Source: CAVQFD01 sp963724695
GTDB taxonomy: Bacteria > Acidobacteriota > Vicinamibacteria > Vicinamibacterales > CAVVIG01
Direction of reading: 5' to 3'
NCBI GenBank assembly: GCA_963724695.1
Contig: CAVRVW010000001.1
Coordinates: 186,001 to 250,000, forward strand
DNA: 64,000 bases
Shown here: piece by piece, positions 37,474 through 46,390 of the stretch
How the letters are laid out: each line of letters starts with the position of its first letter
How positions within the stretch are numbered: position 1 is the stretch's first letter
The notes under the pieces: model-generated
Told to the model about the DNA's origin: nothing
The model's input: the letters and a program-made list of their open reading frames with translations, nothing else
Database searches by the model: none
Translations under genes and position numbers: made by a program

Positions 37474-40400
37474 CAGAACGTGTGCCTCACGCGGACCTCG
37501 ATGGCGTAGCTCGCGTCCTCGTTGCGCGACAGAATCCACGACAGCCGATCGCTCTCGTCGTACTCGAGCAGGAGCAGCTGATCGTTCATCGACGAGTTCA
37601 AGCTCCGCGAGAAGGTGAGAAACAGCCGATCCGAGATGCGCTTGCCGATGGTGACCCTGGCGGACGGGTTGACGCGGGCGGTCGCCGACTGGCTGTAGGG
37701 ATCGAGCAGCGACGGCGTGACCTGGAATGTGTCCACGCCAAAGGTCTGCTCGACGACGCGCCCCACTTCGGCCGAGATCGGGCTGGCGACGAGCGCCGTG
37801 GCGCGCGTGGTCAGGATGTCGGCCTCGCGCTCGTTGGCGTTCCGCTGCGCGCGCAGCTCGACATCCTGCCCGCGGCGCACGTCGCTGAAGAGCAGCGCCA
37901 CCACGTCGGCAGGCGGCAGCGGGGGATCCGAGCTGAGCTGGGGCTGCAGGCGGTCCATCGTGCCCGCGGCGCTCACGATGACGCGATACGTCTGACCTGG
38001 GACGCGGACGCGGGACTCGGCCTCGACGTCGAAGAAGGGCTCGATCCGGGAAGGGTTGGTGAAGTCGATGGCCCCGCGCGTCACCAGGTACCGCCGTCCC
38101 TCGAAGATGACCTCGCCCCGGTCGACTTCCACACGACCGAAGAGCAGCGGCCGGTCGTAGGTCCCCCGCAGCTGCAGGTCGGCGCTGGCGACGAGACGCG
38201 CCAGGTTGTTCTCGATCCGCAGCGTTGACGGCACGCGGACGTCGAGGTCGAAACGCAGGGGAATCGTCGGCGCCACCGGCGTGACGCCGCCTTCCTCGCC
38301 GCCGCCAGCGAAGTCGAACAGCCCCGCCGTCGGATCGATCCGGCGTGTCCAGACCGCGCTCCGCACCGTCATCACGCCGCCGACAACCGGCGCCTGGAAG
38401 TTGCCCCTGACGGTCAGGTCGGCGTCGATCGTCGAACGTACGCCGTCGATCACACGGAGCTGCATGCCCTCGCCGCGCGCGACGACGTTCAAGTCCGCGG
38501 GCAGGTAGCCGTCGAGGCCGATGCGCCCGCCGAACTGGACCCGCCCCCCGCCAAGCGTCGCCGCGACGTCGTCCAGCCGGAGACCGCTCGAGTCGAAATG
38601 GATGGTGCCGTTGATGGCATCGAGCGAGTTGGGCATCGCGAAGTGCCGGATGCGCCCGTCGGCGATCGTCGCATTGCCCGTAAACACCGGCTCGTACAGC
38701 GGGCCGTCGATGGCGGCGACGAGCTCGGCGCGGCCGGAGCCGCGGACGTCGCGGAAGAACCCCTGCAGGATGCCGAGGTTGGCATCACCCACGGCCCGCA
38801 GGGCAATCCGCTGGTCGTTGAGGGCGACCGTGCCATCGACGCGCAGCCGCGTCTCGTCGCCCACCAGCTCCAGCTCCTGCACGCGGATCACCTGCCGATC
38901 GAGGGCGAGACGGATCGGACGCGCGTTGCGAACTGCGTAGTCGAACAGCCTCATCTCCAGGCTGTCGACGGTGGCATCCACCACGAGCCGATCGTAGTCG
39001 GCGAGCTCGCCGACCACCCGGATGGAGCCGCTGGCCACGGCGGTGGTGAAGGGCGAGAGGCGTGGCTGGAGCAGACGGACGTAAGGATCGAGCGAGCTGT
39101 TGTAGAAGCGCAGCGCCAGCTCGGCGTTGGCTCCGGCCGCGAGGGAGATGCGTCCGGTGCCGGTCACCGCCAGTCGGGGCGACGCCGCTTCGATCTCCCC
39201 GGAGATCTCTTCGCCGCGGAGGGCCAGCGTCCCGGTCACCTGTCCGACGCCCTCGTCGGCGACGAAGAGATCGGCGATCTGGAACCGCACGTCGTAGCGG
39301 GGCACATCGAACGTGCCGCTCCCGCCGGCCGTGAAATCGATCAGGCCCGACGGCTGCAGAGCCGGGTAGGCGAATGCCGCCGTGCGTTCGACCGGAATGC
39401 GGCGGGCGTCCACGTTGAACGAATAGGTCGAATTCCAGCCGACGTAGGCCGCCCCGGCGATGGCGCCGCCCTGCATCGTGACGTTGAGGTTGTCGAGCCG
39501 GACCCCGGTGCCGTCGAAGCGCAGCGTGGAGGTGCCCCGCTCGAAGGGCTCCCCATACGCCACACCGTCCTCGATGGTCATGGCGCCGAACCCGATGGGG
39601 GTTTCGTACCCGCCGCGCAGCGAGAACTCGCCGGACATCCGCCCCGAGACCGGGTACGCATCGATCGCGAACGCGTGCCGCAACGAGTCGAGGTCGCGCC
39701 GCGAGACGCGGATGCGTGCGTCGAGCTCCTCGCCGCCGTCGCGCCGGGGATAGCCGAGCGAGAAGCGGCCTTCGGCGCGAATCTCCGAGCCGTCGCGCCG
39801 CACGGTCCCGCCGGTGACCGTGACATAGCTGTTTTCGACCACAATCCGTGCGGTGCCGTCGCCCCACAGCGTGTCCCAGGCCCGCATGTCTTCGCCGTTG
39901 AAGACCCCTTCGACGCGGGGCCTGCGGAAGGATCCGGTCATCACGCCGTCGAAGTCGCCGCGTCCGCCGAAGGCCACCGGGCCCGTCCTGGCGCCGAAGT
40001 CCGTGAGAATCCCCGCCAGTACCTGATCGCTCTCCTGCCAGTCGCCGCTCGTCACATGGAAAGCGAAGCTCGCGGGATCGCCCCACGCGGTCTCCCCTTC
40101 GAACGCGACGTGCGTCTTCTCGGTGGCGAACCGGCTGGAGTTGACCTGTATCTGGTCAGGATCGAACCTGTAGCTCACCGACGCCCCGACCGGCAGATGG
40201 ACCGGCAACACGTGCGGCGCGAACGGGCCCCACTCGTGGCCCGAGTGATCCGGATCAGCGGCGCGTGCCGAGGCGAGCGACGCCCGCATCGTCGTCGTGC
40301 CGGCAGGCGGATCGATGGTGAACTCGCCGTCCCCGCGGCTTTCGCGGAAGCGGCCGAGCGGCCATTCCAGGAGGTTCCTCCCGGTGGCGGACCCGGCGAA

Positions 40401-41543
40401 GCGAAGCCCGGGGAGCTCGTAGAGGTCCGACAACTGCGAGACGTCCACGTTCGAATAGCTGGCGTCGAAGCGCGCCGTCGGCCGCTCGGGCGCGCCCATC
40501 GGCGCAATCGAGAAACCGAACTCTGCCTGCCCCCCGTACAGATCGGCCCGCGCATCCCAGACCTTGAAGCCGTCGCGGCGCCACTCGAGAGCGCCCTGAA
40601 GCCGCGGGAACCGGTATTCGTTGACGGTGGCCAGCGCACTCCGGAACGTGCCTGACAGGTCGTGGCCGCCCTTGAACAGGCGGAAGGTGCCCGTGAAGTC
40701 GCCGTCGCCGGTCAGGGCCCAGGTCTCGTTCCTGAAGAAGATTTCGCGCATGCGCGCGAAACCCACGCGCGACCTCACGCTGTAGCGCATGTCGGGCCAG
40801 CGCGACAGGTCCAGGTCGCCCGAGGCCACGGTCGTGGCGCCGTCGGAATCGATCTCGATGTGCTCCATCCGCAGCCGCCCGCCCTCGATCACGAACCGCG
40901 ACTTCAGGTTCAGCCACATCGGCAGGTGATCCTGCACCTTGACGACGCCGCCCGTGAAGTTCGCCTGCCCCTGGTAGTGCGGAAGGTTGGTGATGTTGAT
41001 GTCGATGTTCGGCGCGTCGACGCTCCACGGCGTTCCGACGTTGTCGTAGGTGAACTGCCCCCGCCACGCGCGCACGTACTGCAGCGTGACCGTGAAGGGC
41101 CGCGGGCCTGCGGGCTCGGTCCGCTCTCGCGTGAAGCGGGGAAAGCTGTGGCCGGCGGGACCGTCCTCGACGAACATGCGCCAGTCGGTCAGTTCCACCG
41201 ACGACAGGTTGATGTCTGGCTTCCGGCCGACCAGCTGCGACCAGTCGAGCGAGACCGACAGCGCCTTGGCGACGAAAAACGGGCGATCGCCCGGGCGGCG
41301 GCCATCGATCTGCAGGTCCTCGACGATGACCCGTCCGCGCAACAGGTGGATGCCGATGCGGCCGATGTGGATGGGGCGCTCGATGTAGCGCGAGCCCTCG
41401 ACTTCGGCGCGCGCTCTGACCGCGGGGCCCAAATCCACCGTGAGGGTGCTGACGATGGCGGCGGCCAGGATGGCCAGGACGAATTTCACGCTCCGACGCA
41501 CATGCGGGAAGGCCTGCCGGACGCGCGTGAAGGGCAATGGCAC
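37473..41543 (-). CDS. tamB: Translocation and assembly module protein TamB (DUF490)
   Basis: This protein of about 1356 residues spans the periplasm as a long beta-taco, by family analogy. An N-terminal membrane anchor (FVLAILAAAIVSTLTV) is followed by AsmA-like repeats with many amphipathic strands, and a C-terminal DUF490 domain ending VRVRHTF. TamB works with TamA in inserting certain outer-membrane proteins and may carry phospholipids. The GTG at 41543, 4 bp after the BCCP stop, is the best start. A TTG at 41588 would overlap BCCP by 41 bp. Coupling to tamA is by ATGA overlap. Confidence 0.88.
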   Translation of the reverse strand: MPLPFTRVRQAFPHVRRSVKFVLAILAAAIVSTLTVDLGPAVRARAEVEGSRYIERPIHIGRIGIHLLRGRVIVEDLQIDGRRPGDRPFFVAKALSVSLDWSQLVGRKPDINLSSVELTDWRMFVEDGPAGHSFPRFTRERTEPAGPRPFTVTLQYVRAWRGQFTYDNVGTPWSVDAPNIDINITNLPHYQGQANFTGGVVKVQDHLPMWLNLKSRFVIEGGRLRMEHIEIDSDGATTVASGDLDLSRWPDMRYSVRSRVGFARMREIFFRNETWALTGDGDFTGTFRLFKGGHDLSGTFRSALATVNEYRFPRLQGALEWRRDGFKVWDARADLYGGQAEFGFSIAPMGAPERPTARFDASYSNVDVSQLSDLYELPGLRFAGSATGRNLLEWPLGRFRESRGDGEFTIDPPAGTTTMRASLASARAADPDHSGHEWGPFAPHVLPVHLPVGASVSYRFDPDQIQVNSSRFATEKTHVAFEGETAWGDPASFAFHVTSGDWQESDQVLAGILTDFGARTGPVAFGGRGDFDGVMTGSFRRPRVEGVFNGEDMRAWDTLWGDGTARIVVENSYVTVTGGTVRRDGSEIRAEGRFSLGYPRRDGGEELDARIRVSRRDLDSLRHAFAIDAYPVSGRMSGEFSLRGGYETPIGFGAMTIEDGVAYGEPFERGTSTLRFDGTGVRLDNLNVTMQGGAIAGAAYVGWNSTYSFNVDARRIPVERTAAFAYPALQPSGLIDFTAGGSGTFDVPRYDVRFQIADLFVADEGVGQVTGTLALRGEEISGEIEAASPRLAVTGTGRISLAAGANAELALRFYNSSLDPYVRLLQPRLSPFTTAVASGSIRVVGELADYDRLVVDATVDSLEMRLFDYAVRNARPIRLALDRQVIRVQELELVGDETRLRVDGTVALNDQRIALRAVGDANLGILQGFFRDVRGSGRAELVAAIDGPLYEPVFTGNATIADGRIRHFAMPNSLDAINGTIHFDSSGLRLDDVAATLGGGRVQFGGRIGLDGYLPADLNVVARGEGMQLRVIDGVRSTIDADLTVRGNFQAPVVGGVMTVRSAVWTRRIDPTAGLFDFAGGGEEGGVTPVAPTIPLRFDLDVRVPSTLRIENNLARLVASADLQLRGTYDRPLLFGRVEVDRGEVIFEGRRYLVTRGAIDFTNPSRIEPFFDVEAESRVRVPGQTYRVIVSAAGTMDRLQPQLSSDPPLPPADVVALLFSDVRRGQDVELRAQRNANEREADILTTRATALVASPISAEVGRVVEQTFGVDTFQVTPSLLDPYSQSATARVNPSARVTIGKRISDRLFLTFSRSLNSSMNDQLLLLEYDESDRLSWILSRNEDASYAIEVRVRHTF

Positions 41544-41547
41544 GGCC

Positions 41548-42075
41548 CTAGCCCGCGTGGATGACCGCGAGCACAGCGCCCGCGTCAACCAACTGCCCCT
41601 CGCGAACGTGGAGGTCGGTGACCCGGCCGGGGCCGGACGCGCGCAGCTCGTTTTCCATCTTCATCGCCTCGATGACGATGATCGGCTGGCGGACAGCGAC
41701 CGCGTCGCCGACTTTGACGAGAATGCGGACAATCTTGCCCGGCATGGGCGCCGTCACGCGTTGAGGACCGGTCCCGACCGGCCCTTCCGATCGCCGGCCC
41801 TGGCGCCGCCGGCCGTTGAGCGCGAGCTGGACCGGCCGGGCACCCACGCTGACGCGGGTCTGGCCCGTCTGGCTGTCCGGTGCCAGGGTCACGTCCCGGC
41901 TGATTATCGGCCCGGCCTGGCCCTGAGCGCGCAGGCACAGCGACAGGGTGAGCGCGTCCACGCGGCCCGCCTCCACGGTCCACTGGCGGCCGTCGACGTC
42001 GACGAGAAACGTGTCGCCGGTTCGATGGATCACCACGTGGCAGAGCCGGCCCGCGATGTCGACTTCGTAGTGCAT
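41548..42075 (-). CDS. Biotin carboxyl carrier protein of an acyl-CoA carboxylase
   Basis: This 175-residue protein has a C-terminal biotinyl domain with the biotin-accepting Lys139 in EAMKMEN and the preceding loop APMPGKIVRILVKVGDAV. The first about 100 residues form a non-catalytic domain as seen in BT or linker regions of propionyl- and methylcrotonyl-CoA carboxylases. It is co-translated with the biotin carboxylase (TGATG overlap at 42075). The split of BC and BCCP into separate genes is typical of many bacteria. The tamB gene begins 4 bp downstream. Confidence 0.9.
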   Translation of the reverse strand: MHYEVDIAGRLCHVVIHRTGDTFLVDVDGRQWTVEAGRVDALTLSLCLRAQGQAGPIISRDVTLAPDSQTGQTRVSVGARPVQLALNGRRRQGRRSEGPVGTGPQRVTAPMPGKIVRILVKVGDAVAVRQPIIVIEAMKMENELRASGPGRVTDLHVREGQLVDAGAVLAVIHAG

Positions 42076-43595
42076 CAGCGCAGGCTTTCTGCGCGTGCGC
42101 GCGCCTTCCAGCGATCGGCGGGGGCGCCTGCGACCGACGCGGCGCGCCCGGCCGTCACCGGCGACAGGATGACCTGGAGCACGGCGGCCATGGCGGCGAC
42201 GTCCTCGTCGTTTCGCGCCGGCTCCACGAAGGGCCGGCCGTTTCTCGATTGCAAGGTCTCGTCGAGGGATGTGGTGTGGAACCGGCCGGCCAGGAAATCG
42301 GGTTCGCCAACGAGCCACGCAAAGAACGGCACGGTGGTCCTGATGCCGGCGACGACGTATTCATCGAGCGCGCGCCGCATTCGGGCGATGGCCGCCGGTC
42401 GGTCTTCGGCCCAGGCAATCAGCTTCGACAGCATGGGGTCGTAGTAGATCGGCACGTCGAGTCCGGCCGCGGCGCCGCTGTCGTCGCGGATCCCCGGGCC
42501 TGCCGGCACGCGCAACGCCTGGATTCTTCCGGGCGAGGGGAGAAACCCGTTGTCGGGATCCTCGGCGTAGATCCGGCACTCGATGGCATGGCCCACCGGG
42601 GCCAGCAGGCGGGCAGGGTCGAGCGTGAGGCGCTCGCCGCGCGCGATCCGAATCTGCCATTGCACCAGGTCCACCCCGGTGACCATCTCGGTGACCGGGT
42701 GCTCGACCTGCAACCGTGTGTTCATCTCGAGAAAGTAGAAGCGGCCGTCCTCGTCGAGCAGGAACTCGATGGTGCCGGCGTTGGTGTAGCCGACCGCGCG
42801 CGCCACGGCGGCGGCCGCCGACGTCATGTCCCGGCGGAGCTCCGGTGTCACCGCCAGTGACGGCGACTCTTCCACGACTTTCTGGTGCCGGCGCTGAATC
42901 GAGCATTCGCGCTCCACAAACGGGAGCACGGTGCCATGGTGGTCGGCGAGCAGCTGCACCTCGATGTGGCGCGGCCGGGTCAGCCGGCGTTCGAAGTACA
43001 CGGCGGCGTCGCCGAACGCGGCGCCGGCTTCCGACCGCGCGGCGCGCACGGCGCCCGGCAGCTCCGCCGCATCCGTGACGGTCCGCATGCCCTTGCCGCC
43101 GCCGCCCGCGACGGCCTTGACGAGCAATGGGTACCCGATGGTCCCGGCGAGGCGGCTCATCTCGGCGTCGGGCACGTCGGCCGCGAGCGGCGCGTCGGTG
43201 CCGGGCACCACTGGAACGCCGGCAGCCGTCGCCGCGGCCCGCGCGGCGGTCTTACTGCCCATCAGGGCGACGGCCTTCGACGAGGGCCCGATGAACACCA
43301 GTCCTGCCTGCTCGACGGCCGCCGCGAATGCCTCGTTCTCGGCGAGGAAGCCGTAGCCCGGGTGGATGGCGTCCGCACCCGAACGGCGCGCCGCTTCGAG
43401 GATCCGATCGATGCGCAGATAGCTCTCGCGGGGGGCGCTCGGCCCGATCGGATAGGCCTCGTCAGCGTGCCGCACGTGCAGCGCGGTCCGATCGCACTCG
43501 GAGTACACGGCGACCGGAGACAGCGCCATCTCCCGGCATGCACGAGCGATCCGTACGGCGATCTCGCCGCGATTGGCGATGAGGATCTTCTTCAA
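42075..43595 (-). CDS. Biotin carboxylase subunit of an acyl-CoA carboxylase
   Basis: This 506-residue ATP-grasp enzyme carboxylates biotin on the carrier protein using bicarbonate. Motifs seen are KKILIANRGEIAVRIARACR at the start, the ATP loop VAGGGGKGMRTV, RECSIQRRHQKVVEESPS, EMNTRLQVEHPVTEMVTG and ECRIYAEDP. With the BCCP and the carboxyltransferase upstream (43942-45480) it makes a complete acyl-CoA carboxylase, most likely for propionyl-CoA or a related substrate. The gap to the carboxyltransferase (346 bp) carries its own inverted repeat, so it probably has its own promoter. Confidence 0.93.
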   Translation of the reverse strand: MKKILIANRGEIAVRIARACREMALSPVAVYSECDRTALHVRHADEAYPIGPSAPRESYLRIDRILEAARRSGADAIHPGYGFLAENEAFAAAVEQAGLVFIGPSSKAVALMGSKTAARAAATAAGVPVVPGTDAPLAADVPDAEMSRLAGTIGYPLLVKAVAGGGGKGMRTVTDAAELPGAVRAARSEAGAAFGDAAVYFERRLTRPRHIEVQLLADHHGTVLPFVERECSIQRRHQKVVEESPSLAVTPELRRDMTSAAAAVARAVGYTNAGTIEFLLDEDGRFYFLEMNTRLQVEHPVTEMVTGVDLVQWQIRIARGERLTLDPARLLAPVGHAIECRIYAEDPDNGFLPSPGRIQALRVPAGPGIRDDSGAAAGLDVPIYYDPMLSKLIAWAEDRPAAIARMRRALDEYVVAGIRTTVPFFAWLVGEPDFLAGRFHTTSLDETLQSRNGRPFVEPARNDEDVAAMAAVLQVILSPVTAGRAASVAGAPADRWKARARAESLR

Positions 43596-43661
43596 TGACT
43601 GGCTTCAGGCTCCGGCCGTCAGGCTTCGGGGGCTCCAGGTCCAGGCGCGGCGCTGGCGCGG

Positions 43662-43698
43662 CCGCCTCAACCGTTACTATTCTAACGGTTTAAGGCGG
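43662..43698. promoter_or_regulatory. Inverted repeat upstream of the biotin carboxylase gene
   Basis: AACCGTTA and TAACGGTT are perfect 8-bp arms with a 6-nt centre, extended by CCGCCT and AGGCGG outside. It lies 67 nt upstream of the start codon, so it may be an operator. It could also be a hairpin terminator for the carboxyltransferase transcript. Confidence 0.55.
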
Positions 43699-43904
43699 AA
43701 TGTCGTCGGGCTTCTTGACGGCTCGACATGGCACTCAGGCCGGAGGGCGGATCGGGGGCGACGGCCCTGTCGACGGCGCGGGGAACCTCCGCTCGCGACG
43801 TGTCGGTGAGCTGACGCCACGTGCCCGTCAGCTGTCAAAGTGCTCTCAACGCACATCGACGCGCTTCTGAATGGCTGACAGCGCCTCGCGGTGCCGTGCC
43901 GGAG

Positions 43905-43941
43905 CAATTACTCAAGCACCCAATTACCCAATTACCCAATT
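43905..43941. repeat. CAATTACC octamer array after the carboxyltransferase gene
   Basis: Four to five units (CAATTACT, CAAGCACC, CAATTACC, CAATTACC) touch the carboxyltransferase stop codon. The unit is the same as at 22467-22525 and 25099-25267. Confidence 0.8.
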
Positions 43942-45480
43942 CTAGAGCGGAATATTGCCGTGCTTCTTCGCCGGATTCCGGTCCCGCTTGTTCTGCAGGT
44001 TGTTGAGCGCCGTGACCAGCTTGCGCCGTGTCTCCCTGGGTTGGATCACTTCGTCCACGAACCCGCGCGACGCAGCCACGTACGGGTTCGCGAACTTGTC
44101 GCGGAACTCCGCGACCTTCTCGTTCCTCGCGGCGACCTTGTCCGCCGCCTGATCCAGCTCGCGCTTGTACAGAATGCTGACGGCGCCTTCGGGGCCCATC
44201 ACGGCGATCTCGGCCGTCGGCCACGCGTAGTTGAAATCCGTGCGGAGATGCTTGCTCGACATGACGCAGTACGCGCCGCCGTACGCCTTGCGCGTGATCA
44301 CGGTCACCTTCGGCACCGTCGCTTCGGCGAACGCGTACAGCAGCTTCGCCCCGTGCTTGATGATGCCGCCGTACTCCTGCACCGTGCCTGGAAGAAAGCC
44401 CGGCACGTCCTCGAAGGTGACGAGGGGAATGTTGAACGCGTCGCAGAACCGCACGAAGCGGGCCGCCTTGACTGACGCGTTGATGTCCAGTGTCCCCGCG
44501 AGCACCGCCGGCTGATTCGCCACGACGCCCACCGATCGGCCATCCAGCCGCACGAACCCCACGATGATGTTTCTCGCGTAGTGCTGGTGCACCTCGAGGA
44601 ACTGCCCCTCGTCAGCGATCGAGTGGATGAGATCCATCATGTCGTACGGCTGGTTGGGAGACTGCGGCACCAGGCGATCGAGGGCGGCATCCTCGCGGTC
44701 GGGCTCGTCGCTCGAGCCCACGCGCGGCGGATCGTCGAGGTTGTTGGACGGCAGGAACGACAGCAGGTCGCGCAGCAGCCCGATGCACTCGCGGTCGTCG
44801 TCCACGGCGAAATGCGCGACGCCGCTCGTGGCGTTGTGCGTCATGGCTCCGCCGAGCTCGTCCTTGCTCACGTCCTCGTGGGTGACCGTCCTGATCACGT
44901 CGGGTCCGGTCACGAACATGTAGCTCGTGTTCCTCACCATGACCGTGAAGTCGGTGATCGCCGGCGAGTAGACGGCGCCGCCCGCGCACGGGCCCATGAT
45001 GGCTGAGATCTGCGGCACGACACCCGAGGCGAGCGTGTTGCGGAGGAAGATGTCGGCGTAGCCGGCGAGAGAGTTCACGCCTTCCTGAATGCGCGCGCCC
45101 CCCGAATCGTTGAGCCCGACGACCGGCGCGCCGAGCTTGATCGCCAGATCCATGATCTTGACGATCTTGGCCGCATTGGTTTCGGAGAGCGACCCGCCGA
45201 ACACGGTGAAGTCCTGCGCGAAGGCGAACACCTGCCGGCCGTCCACGAGGCCGTGCCCTGCCACGACGCCGTCGCCGGGAATCAGCTGGTCGGCCATGCC
45301 GAAATCGAGACAGCGATGGGTGACCAGCTTGTCGACTTCCTCGAACGTGCCTGGATCGAACAACAGCTCCATGCGCTCGCGCGCCGTCAGCTTGCCGGCG
45401 GCGTGCTGCTTCGCCAGGCGGTCCGCACCGCCGCCGAGCTCGGCCCTCCGTTCGAGTTCGTCGAGAGTTTCCTTTGTCAT
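43942..45480 (-). CDS. Acyl-CoA (propionyl-CoA-type) carboxyltransferase subunit
   Basis: This 512-residue crotonase-fold enzyme moves CO2 from carboxybiotin to an acyl-CoA. The two oxyanion motifs are GLNDSGGARIQEG with IMGPCAGGAVYSPA, and EDVPGFLPGTVQEYGGII with RKAYGGAYCVMSSK. Overall similarity is to propionyl-CoA carboxylase beta or methylmalonyl-CoA decarboxylase alpha. The residue that sets substrate choice in the actinobacterial enzymes (Asp in propionyl-, Ile in acetyl-specific forms) is Cys405 here, so the substrate is not certain. It follows tal on the same strand across a 104-bp gap that holds a dispersed repeat. Confidence 0.92.
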   Translation of the reverse strand: MTKETLDELERRAELGGGADRLAKQHAAGKLTARERMELLFDPGTFEEVDKLVTHRCLDFGMADQLIPGDGVVAGHGLVDGRQVFAFAQDFTVFGGSLSETNAAKIVKIMDLAIKLGAPVVGLNDSGGARIQEGVNSLAGYADIFLRNTLASGVVPQISAIMGPCAGGAVYSPAITDFTVMVRNTSYMFVTGPDVIRTVTHEDVSKDELGGAMTHNATSGVAHFAVDDDRECIGLLRDLLSFLPSNNLDDPPRVGSSDEPDREDAALDRLVPQSPNQPYDMMDLIHSIADEGQFLEVHQHYARNIIVGFVRLDGRSVGVVANQPAVLAGTLDINASVKAARFVRFCDAFNIPLVTFEDVPGFLPGTVQEYGGIIKHGAKLLYAFAEATVPKVTVITRKAYGGAYCVMSSKHLRTDFNYAWPTAEIAVMGPEGAVSILYKRELDQAADKVAARNEKVAEFRDKFANPYVAASRGFVDEVIQPRETRRKLVTALNNLQNKRDRNPAKKHGNIPL

Positions 45481-45492
45481 CTTTAATCACTG

Positions 45493-45582
45493 GCGCTGGG
45501 GCCCCACCCCCAGCGCGAACTGACGCTGATCCTTCGCCTCGGCGCGCGATGGCCTCGGCTCAGGATGGCCGCAGGCGCCTCC
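45493..45582 (+). repeat. Dispersed 90-bp palindrome-headed element, copy A
   Basis: The head is a 24-bp near-palindrome with arms GCGCTGGGG and CCCCAGCGC. The body reads GAACTGACGCTGATCC, CGCCTCGG, CCTCGGCTC and GGCCGCAGGCGCC. The same blocks in the same order occur at 60297-60388 (inverted) and 63592-63679. It lies between tal and the carboxyltransferase gene. Confidence 0.88.
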
Positions 45583-45584
45583 GT

Positions 45585-46238
45585 TCAGACCTTCACCGAC
45601 TGGGCTTTCTCCCAGTCCTTCAGGAACTTCTCGAGGCCGATGTTGGTCAGCGGGTGGTTGAACAGCTGGTCGATGACGGCAGGCGGGCACGTGCAGATAT
45701 CGGCGCCCATGCGTGCCGCCTCGACAATGTGAATCGGGTGCCGGCAGCTGGCCACGAGGACCTCGGTCGCGAACTCGTAGTTGTCGTAGATGTCGACAAT
45801 CTCCCGGATGAGCTCCATCCCGTTGGCGCCGACATCATCGAGGCGGCCGACGAACGGGCTGACGAAGGTCGCCCCGGCCTTGGCGGCGAGCAGTGCCTGC
45901 GCGGCGGAAAAGACGAGCGTCACGTTGACCTTGTGCCCTTCGCCTGAGAGCGCCTTGCAGGCACGGATCCCGTCCCGCGTGAGCGGCACCTTGATCACCA
46001 TGTGGGGATCGATCGCCGCGATGTCGTGGCCCTCGCGAACCATCCCGGCATGGTCGGTCGAGACCACTTCGCCGCTGACCGGCCCCTTGACGATCTCGCA
46101 GATCCGCTTGAGATTCTGGCGGTAGTCGCCCGGTTCCTTGGCGAGCAGGGACGGGTTGGTCGTCACGCCATCGATGATCCCGATGGCGGCGAGGGTCTCG
46201 ATGTCCTTGATGTTGCCGGTATCGACGAAGAGCTTCAT
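45585..46238 (-). CDS. tal: Transaldolase / fructose-6-phosphate aldolase family (TalC-like)
   Basis: This 217-residue TIM-barrel aldolase of the short transaldolase family has MKLFVDTGNIKDIE, GVTTNPSLLAKE, the Schiff-base Lys83 in MVIKVPLT, and NVTLVFSAAQALLAAKAGAT with VSPFVGRLDDVG. It acts in the pentose phosphate pathway or as an F6P aldolase. Sequence alone cannot separate the two. It sits in a same-strand array with the FAH protein upstream and the carboxyltransferase downstream, each separated by repeat DNA, so operon membership is unclear. Confidence 0.92.
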   Translation of the reverse strand: MKLFVDTGNIKDIETLAAIGIIDGVTTNPSLLAKEPGDYRQNLKRICEIVKGPVSGEVVSTDHAGMVREGHDIAAIDPHMVIKVPLTRDGIRACKALSGEGHKVNVTLVFSAAQALLAAKAGATFVSPFVGRLDDVGANGMELIREIVDIYDNYEFATEVLVASCRHPIHIVEAARMGADICTCPPAVIDQLFNHPLTNIGLEKFLKDWEKAQSVKV

Positions 46239-46256
46239 AAATACCCCGCTTCGAAA

Positions 46257-46390
46257 ATGCTGATTGCTGATTGCTAATTGCTGATTGCTAATTGCTGATT
46301 GGGATTGCTGGCCGCGGCGGCCGACGTCTTGCGGCCGCGCCGGATTCGCCTCTCCACTCAGCAATCAGCATTTAGCAATTCGCAATCCCA
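46257..46390. repeat. TGATTGC/TAATTGC heptamer array with inverted partner
   Basis: The left arm (46257-46312) has about seven heptamers TGATTGC, TAATTGC. The right arm (46359-46390) carries the complement (GCAATCA, GCATTTA, GCAATTC, GCAATCC). A GC-rich loop with CCGCGGCGG and GCGGCCGC lies between. It separates the FAH gene from tal. Confidence 0.88.

Larger units (their letters stand above)
43596..43941. other. Intergenic region before the biotin carboxylase gene
   Basis: No gene is visible in these 346 bp. They hold a decayed CTTCAGGCT-type array (43599-43645), the inverted repeat at 43662-43698, a GCTGACAGC/GTCAGCTGTCA inverted pair around 43828-43881, and the CAATTACC array at 43905-43941. 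Confidence 0.6.

Noticed and set aside
41544..41588. TTG at 41588 as the tamB start
   Set aside because: It would overlap the carrier-protein gene by 41 bp with an Arg/Ser-rich leader; the GTG at 41543 directly precedes the membrane anchor and follows the stop by 4 bp.
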